Made by a program: the position numbers and the translations under genes | Part shown: piece after piece, positions 59,041-64,000 of the stretch | Position numbering within the stretch: the first letter of the stretch is position 1 | How the letters are laid out: each line of letters opens with the position of its first letter | NCBI GenBank assembly: GCA_019914995.1 | Contig: CM034128.1 | Span: forward strand, 994,501 to 1,058,500 | DNA length: 64,000 nt | Reading direction: 5' to 3' | DNA from: Acanthochlamys bracteata | Lineage: Eukaryota > Streptophyta > Magnoliopsida > Pandanales > Velloziaceae | The notes under the pieces: model-generated | What the model saw: the letters and a program-made list of their open reading frames with translations, nothing else | Database searches by the model: none | Told to the model about the DNA's origin: nothing

Positions 59041-59303
59041 GGGGGTGTTTGGCTTTGCTTTCCCTCAACCCAACTTTTCAATTCTCTATTTTACGTATTT
59101 TAATATATATTTTATAAATATATAAAAAATTTATTTAAAAATTTAGAAAGTGTAAAAAAATTCTACGAAGTGAGATCTTTTTATTGCATATTTTTATTAT
59201 TTTTTTAGAAGTAAAAAAAATAAAACTCGTTTTTTAAAAAGAACAAAAATTCCATTTTTCATTTCACAAAAATTCCATTTCATAAGCAATACCAAACGCC
59301 CCC
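59041..59303. mobile_element. AT-rich MITE, Harbinger/Tourist-like
   Basis: A 263-bp element with termini GGGGGTGTTTGG and CCAAACGCCCCC (one mismatch) and TAA on both flanks (59038-59040 and 59304-59306). Its AT-rich core (aaaaaaattctacgaagtga) is closely matched, in reverse orientation, by the element at 62451-62702. Confidence 0.8.
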
Positions 59304-59690
59304 TAAATAAACAGAGCTGAAAATTGTTTTGTTGTATTCTGTTTGGTTAATTACCGCATCTAATTATTTACAAACGAGCGGTTAATTTCAGCTCTATAGA
59401 GTTACAAATTAGTGATATTTGGAAAATTTAGTTATCTCTTTTTAATTTCAATATTTTATTTTTAATAAAATTTTTATAAGAATTTATAAGAATTTATTTT
59501 TAAATTTGAATTTTAATATAAAAAAATTTACATTATAAAAATTTTATTATAAATTATTTCCAATAATATTTTAAATAATATTTAAATATTTGTTTTTAAA
59601 AATTAAAAAAATTAAAAAATTGTTTTGTTTTTCAATAAGCATATCTAAAAGAGAATGGGTAGAAAAGGCATTTGGCGAATCTCACAACTC
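59304..59690. other. AT-rich spacer
   Basis: The 59440-59640 part is nearly pure A/T and may be a further, degraded MITE copy. It lies before the leader of the 60.7-kb gene. Confidence 0.4.
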
Positions 59691-59892
59691 TCAAATCCGT
59701 TGGGCTTGTTTGTTTCTTCCATTCGGACTCGTTTCGCCCTAGCGTGAGAACAAACAGTCCGACCCTTGGGCGGAATCACTCACTCTGTGTTACCTTCTTC
59801 GATTTTCTTCACTGCTTGATCCCATCTTTGCCATCTCGTTCCACCGCTCCTTATCTCCATTCGACACCGTGGAGGCTTTCCATTTCTCTTAG

Positions 59893-60693
59893 GTGAGAAA
59901 AGTTGTTCTCTCTGTATGTTGATTGATAATGTCAAGCTGTGAAAGCTTTGAGTTTGGTGGTTGTGTTTGTTTTTCAATGAAATTAACTGAGAAACTGGGC
60001 AATATATTGATCATTTTCTGTTTGATTATTAGCATTTTATATTTGATGGGTGTAGCATAGAATGAATTCTGCAGCCATGGCAATTTTGTGAGGGCACTAT
60101 TAAGATTGCTTCTTTTGTTTCGTGTGTATCTTCTTGATCTAATGAGAAGTTTTCTGCAGAGTTATGATTAAGTTATTGGGACGTGGTTGGTAATCGCTTT
60201 AATTTTAAGCTGATTTATTCTAGTAATTCAAGTAACCAGCTAGCAGCAGTCGTTAGTGCGATCACTTGCATGGTTAGTTGGGTATATAAACTTGCCTGTT
60301 GTGCTTAGCAGGAAACCAAGTCAATACCTTAACACTCTGATCAGTTGTATGACACTTGGAAGTAAAAACAAAGACAATTTGCTAATTTTTATGTAGGCGT
60401 ACCCTTACATGTTATAGAGCTGATATAGCTGTTACTTTGAATGTATAGTTCACTACAATTAGACTGCTGTACAATATAGTGTCAATGTATAGATAAATGT
60501 AGGTATACCGGTAATGATGTCTCACAACTTCGTCTTCTTTAGTAACTTAACTGGCTCTAATTTGATTCCCTTACCCCTATATACTCGAGTATAAAATTCA
60601 AGGTTGGTCTTGGCTTTATTTGTCCATAGCAGCAAGTTTAACAAGTGTGCTTGCATGTACTCTAACTGAAATAATTTTTCTTGTTTATCTAAG
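59893..60693 (+). other. 5'UTR intron of the squalene/phytoene-synthase-like gene
   Basis: The donor CTTAG|GTGAGA follows a leader that includes gtttcgccctagcg. The acceptor TCTAAG|GAGTTAG lies 36 bases before the start codon. It is about 801 bp long and no coding content is seen. Confidence 0.6.
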
Positions 60694-60728
60694 GAGTTAG
60701 AGTTTTAAAAAGCTTTAGATAAGGCTTG

Positions 60729-61628
60729 ATGAATGGGAACAGCATCCGAGCAGCCTTCTCATATTGTGTCCAACAAGTACGCAACCATGACTACCATCAC
60801 TACCTCTGCCTTCTCCACCTTCCTCCTGTGATGCGGAAGGCTGCATTTGCTTTGAGGGCCTTCAATGTTGAAACTGCTAAAGCTATGGATGTAGCATCTG
60901 ATCCAAAGATTGGCCTTATGCGCCTTCTGTGGTGGCAAGATACTATAGATGTGCTATTTGCCAAGAAGAAGCTAGTGGAGCATCCTGTAGCGCAAGCCCT
61001 CTCTTCTGTTATTTCAGAACAAAAGATAAGCAAGGCATGGCTCAAGAGATCTGTGGAGGCACGGATACATGATGCTAGCCAGGAGAATGCAATTCCAGGG
61101 ACAGTGGAAGAGTTGGAAAAGTATGCAGAGGACACTGTTTCGACAATGTTGTACCTGACCCTACAGGCTGGCGGAATTCAATCTACTAGTGCAGATCATG
61201 TAGCCTCACACATTGGCAAAGCTAGCGGGCTGCTTTTGCTGCTGAAATCGCTGCCTTACCATGCCAGTCGGAGCAGGAGGCTACCATATATCTCTGCTGA
61301 TATCGCTGATAAACATGGATTGCTGGTAACTAGTGGTGGAAGATCTGAGATCCTAACGGAACCGAGCGAGAAACTTTCACATGCAGTTTTTGAGGTTGCA
61401 TCTGTAGCTAATATCCATCTGCAAAAAGCTCGAGACCTGGCTGGAAAAGTTCCAGCAGAGGCGGTGCCTGTTCTCTTGCCTTCTGTGCCTGCAGAGGTCC
61501 TTCTGGATTCTCTACGTCGTTGTAACTTTAATGTGTTTGATTCAAGGCTATCCCATGGGGTTCTTGGTGTATCCCCGTTATGGTTCCAGTTCAAGCTGAC
61601 ATGGCATGCCTGGAGAAAGACATATTAA
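60729..61628 (+). CDS. Squalene/phytoene-synthase-like protein (NDUFAF6-type)
   Basis: The coding region is intronless and encodes 299 residues. The first ATG in frame is 60729; the open frame extends one TTG codon earlier. It belongs to the trans-isoprenyl diphosphate synthase fold, in the branch matching the complex I assembly factor NDUFAF6. Landmarks include CVQQVRNHDYHHYLCLLHLP, AAFALRAFNVETAKAMD, IGLMRLLWWQDTIDVLF, EDTVSTMLYLTLQAGGI, HIGKASGLLLLLKSLPYHAS and LPYISADIADKHG. The strict DxxxD metal-binding motifs of phytoene synthase are not preserved as a pair. That argues for a non-enzymatic assembly role, as in the mitochondrial protein. The targeting signal is weak at the N-terminus (MNGNSIRAAFSYC), so an alternative upstream start cannot be excluded. 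Confidence 0.85.
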   Translation: MNGNSIRAAFSYCVQQVRNHDYHHYLCLLHLPPVMRKAAFALRAFNVETAKAMDVASDPKIGLMRLLWWQDTIDVLFAKKKLVEHPVAQALSSVISEQKISKAWLKRSVEARIHDASQENAIPGTVEELEKYAEDTVSTMLYLTLQAGGIQSTSADHVASHIGKASGLLLLLKSLPYHASRSRRLPYISADIADKHGLLVTSGGRSEILTEPSEKLSHAVFEVASVANIHLQKARDLAGKVPAEAVPVLLPSVPAEVLLDSLRRCNFNVFDSRLSHGVLGVSPLWFQFKLTWHAWRKTY

Positions 61629-61849
61629 AACAATTTTTCAATTCGTTGTTTTATATTTGTCTGGAGAGGCCCTTTTGAGGGTGCAGATTGTGTTCCATAA
61701 GTGGAGCAAATTTCTGGTAACCTGCATCTTTGAGGCATGTTTGTATTTGATAATAAAGAATGTGAATGTTTTACTTACCATATTTCATCCAATGAAGGAT
61801 CGAGATGCTGTGTTCCTTCGTGTACTATAGTAGCGAAGACATCCAGCTC

Positions 61850-63044
61850 TAAGAAAAATTTGTATCCTTCGTGGTGAACATGGACTGATGGAGCATACAA
61901 TTTCATCATGTATATGTCTGTACCCAGGTGAGCGTTTACACTACGTATTTTGGGTTATCCAAAATCCTTCAACATTGTACGCGAGGAAGCACTTTCACTT
62001 TGAATTACATATGGAATACTAGAAAATTGGATCATTTTTGGCAAGTGAATGATGTTTCACGCTTGACAGTGGCCTTTTGTTTTGCGTAATCTGCTCGCTC
62101 TTTATTTCAACATCTAGCTGTTATCCGGCGAGAAAGACCTCCAATTGCCAGCGGTTTTAGGAACCGTTTTGTGAGTGTCTTTTTATACTAACGGTTTTAG
62201 AAACCGTTTGAATATTTTTTGAAATAAAAAATATTTTATTTTATTTTAATAAATGAACTTTATTATTTTGATTTAAAAAAGTAATAATAAACAATAAACA
62301 ATAAAAAATTTTAACTATGTAAAATTTTTTATATTTTTTAGTTTCTAAATAAATTATATATTTATTATAAAAATTTTATTAAAAAATATAAAATAAAAAT
62401 TAATAAAAAAAGTTTCAGAATAGAAAGACAAATAGAACTGAACCTCTAAGGAGCGTTTGGTAGTGCTTATAAAATAAAATTTTTCTGAAATAAAGAATAT
62501 TTTTATTTTTTTGAAAAATGAGCTTTATTGTTGTTACTTTAAAAAAATAAATAAAAGTATGCAATAAAAAAATCTCACTCCGTAAAATTTTTTTATATTT
62601 TCTAAATTTTTAAATAAATTTTTTATATATTTATAAAATATATATTAAAATATGAAAAAAAAATTGATAAATAGTTTATTATAAACTGTACCGAACGGGC
62701 TCTTATTCTGATCAGCGGCATATTCTATTTTCCTTTTTTCTTTAGCAGTGGATAGGAACCTCAGAGCATCTATGAAGTAGGTTTCCGCTTAATAAATGAC
62801 CACTAGGATTTCAATAATCAGATTAGATTCTTTTATTAGTGGGAACTTTCGACTAAAATGTTTTATTAGTGGGAACTTTCTTTACAGCACTCGCATATCA
62901 CGCATGATTTCATTGTCATCCTAACTATAGAATAAGGCCAGAATCTGCAAGAAAGCTACAGATAAGGAATTAGTTTTATAGAATTAAAGACCCTTTGAAA
63001 CAGTTAAGGAGCATTTGCAAGTTGCAGCAACATTAATAGTACTA
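61850..63044. other. 3' flank and two MITE-like copies
   Basis: After a likely 3'UTR (to about 61930), two AT-rich segments (62170-62445 and 62451-62702) resemble the MITE at 59.0 kb. A short duplication 'ttttattagtgggaactttc' occurs at about 62830-62850 and again at 62861-62881. No gene is seen. Confidence 0.45.
62451..62702. mobile_element. AT-rich MITE, inverted copy of the 59.0-kb element
   Basis: The ends GAGCGTTTGGTA and TACCGAACGGGCTC are imperfect inverted repeats. Read on the minus strand, the core aatatatattttataaata, then aaaattttacggagtgag, matches 59100-59170 nearly base for base. The target duplication is not clear. Confidence 0.65.
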
Positions 63045-63512
63045 ACATTTTTCTTCCCGAATTTGGGGATACCCCAGCTTTTACCCCCATTAATAACTTT
63101 TCTATACCCGTAATAAAACCATGATAAACCTAATAAGATAAAGATAAGCAGACGCAACTTGTCTTTGTACGATGATTACATTTATTATCTTAAATTAGAC
63201 GAGAATAACAAATATTTTCAGAAAAAGAATATCAGCTCTAGTTATAACTATCTTCATGGTAATCCTGTTTTAATCCAACATGTAAAGAAAATCCAAAAAT
63301 TAACAGCCAAAATTTTATCCGTCTTTCCTTTCTATTTCTCTTCTACTTATACGTCAGTCCTATTCTTCTTTCTTTCTCCATTTCTTTCCCTCTCTATACA
63401 CACACTCACAAAAGAAAAAGATCTTCGGAGGGAGAAGGAGAGGGAGGGGAATGTAAGCAACAACAACGATTAAATTCCAAAGAATCGGAGTGAATTTGAA
63501 AAACAAGCAAAG

Positions 63513-63860
63513 ATGGTGACGGCAGGATCTGTTCCTCCAAGCGGCGGAGAAGTGTTTAAAGCGGTGGTTCGCGGTCGATGGTTCCAAGTTTTCGCTTCGT
63601 TTCTGATCATGGCGGCGGCAGGAGCGACGTACCTTTACGGTGCTTACTCTAAAGACATTAAATCCACACTCGGTTATACTCAGGAACAGATTGCGACTAT
63701 TGGTTTCTTCAAAGATTTGGGAGCCAATATTGGTGTTCTTTCGGGGTTGATTAACGAAGTTACTCCTACTTGGGTTGTTCTTACGATTGGTGCTGCGATG
63801 AATTTTGCTGGGTATTTCATGATTTATCTTGTCATTAATGGCAAGCTCACCAATGTCAAG
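63513..63860 (+). CDS. Nodulin-like MFS transporter, first exon (runs past the window)
   Basis: The first 116 codons end at a good donor (GTCAAG|GTAGCA). The protein starts MVTAGSVPPSGGEVFKAVVR and matches the plant Nodulin-like MFS domain. RWFQVFASFLIMAAAGATYL, YGAYSKDIKSTLGYTQEQI and ATIGFFKDLGANIGVLSGLI form the first transmembrane segments (helices at about 22-42, 65-83 and 90-108). The family is made of multi-pass membrane proteins, some nodulin-related or iron- or organic-acid-linked; the substrate is unknown. The rest of the gene lies beyond position 64000. The leader from about 63360 is CT-rich, then AG-rich. Confidence 0.85.
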
Positions 63861-64000
63861 GTAGCACAAATTCTTCAATCTTCTTTTATTAATTAATTCA
63901 TTCATTCAATTTTTTCGTGTCGGAGTTTTTTATTGAGAATCTATTTAGTATATGTTCGTAGCTAGCATTGATTAGTTTTTTGTTTTGGTTAGGGAACACT

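Noticed and set aside
1..64000. tRNA, rRNA or other structured RNA genes
   Set aside because: None recognised by eye. A tRNAscan or Infernal search was not possible here; a scored hit would change this.

Overview
The window is nuclear DNA from a flowering plant, most likely a eudicot. The genes have many short GT-AG introns in AT-rich intergenic DNA, and the families (HyPRP/8-cysteine proteins, NPF transporters, trehalose-phosphate phosphatase, F-box/DUF295, DUF599, a plant-type alpha-adaptin) are plant families. There are Ty3/gypsy, TRIM, Mutator/FAR1-like and MITE elements. I see no bacterial, viral or organellar gene block, no CRISPR array, no rRNA and no convincing tRNA. The species cannot be named from this sequence alone.

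Layout. 1-5 kb is repeat territory: imperfect 39-bp direct repeats, a decayed FAR1/MULE-type transposase on the minus strand (1.34-3.21 kb), an array of TTCTTCCTCAAATACA motifs, and a roughly 230-bp tandem duplication rich in TCACTAGTGA palindromes. 5.3-13.4 kb holds three small secreted eight-cysteine (AAI/LTP-like) genes, two of them hybrid proline-rich proteins, on either side of a two-exon L-lactate dehydrogenase. 14.6-20.3 kb has an unrecognised minus-strand gene remnant, a five-exon NPF6-type transporter, a decayed F-box/DUF295 gene and a small gene split by one in-frame stop. 20.9-23.3 kb is a complete ten-exon trehalose-6-phosphate phosphatase on the minus strand.

28.2-33.6 kb is a second F-box/DUF295 pseudogene, cut by a 4.4-kb Ty3/gypsy element with both LTRs and a TTGTA target duplication. 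35.1-36.2 kb is a two-exon DUF599 membrane protein. 36.66-37.59 kb is a three-LTR TRIM with an ATAAA target duplication. 40.2-43.8 kb is a nine-exon CCoAOMT-like O-methyltransferase, convergent with a 27-exon AP-2 alpha-adaptin (45.0-57.7 kb). 59.0-61.8 kb carries a Harbinger-like MITE and a phytoene/squalene-synthase-like (NDUFAF6-type) gene with a 5'UTR intron. The window ends inside the first exon-intron of a nodulin-like MFS transporter.

The working genes are ordinary housekeeping or metabolic genes and do not form a pathway. They cover fermentation (LDH), trehalose signalling (TPP), solute transport (NPF, nodulin-like MFS), endocytosis (AP-2 alpha), methylation and complex I assembly. 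I found no convincing new multi-gene system. The observations most worth checking are the shifted C-terminus of the alpha-adaptin, the single stop inside the 19.8-kb gene, the three-LTR TRIM, the MITE with an internal 130-bp duplication, and the unidentified exon set at 14.6-15.7 kb. Exon coordinates were read by eye from splice signals and reading-frame continuity, without transcripts.
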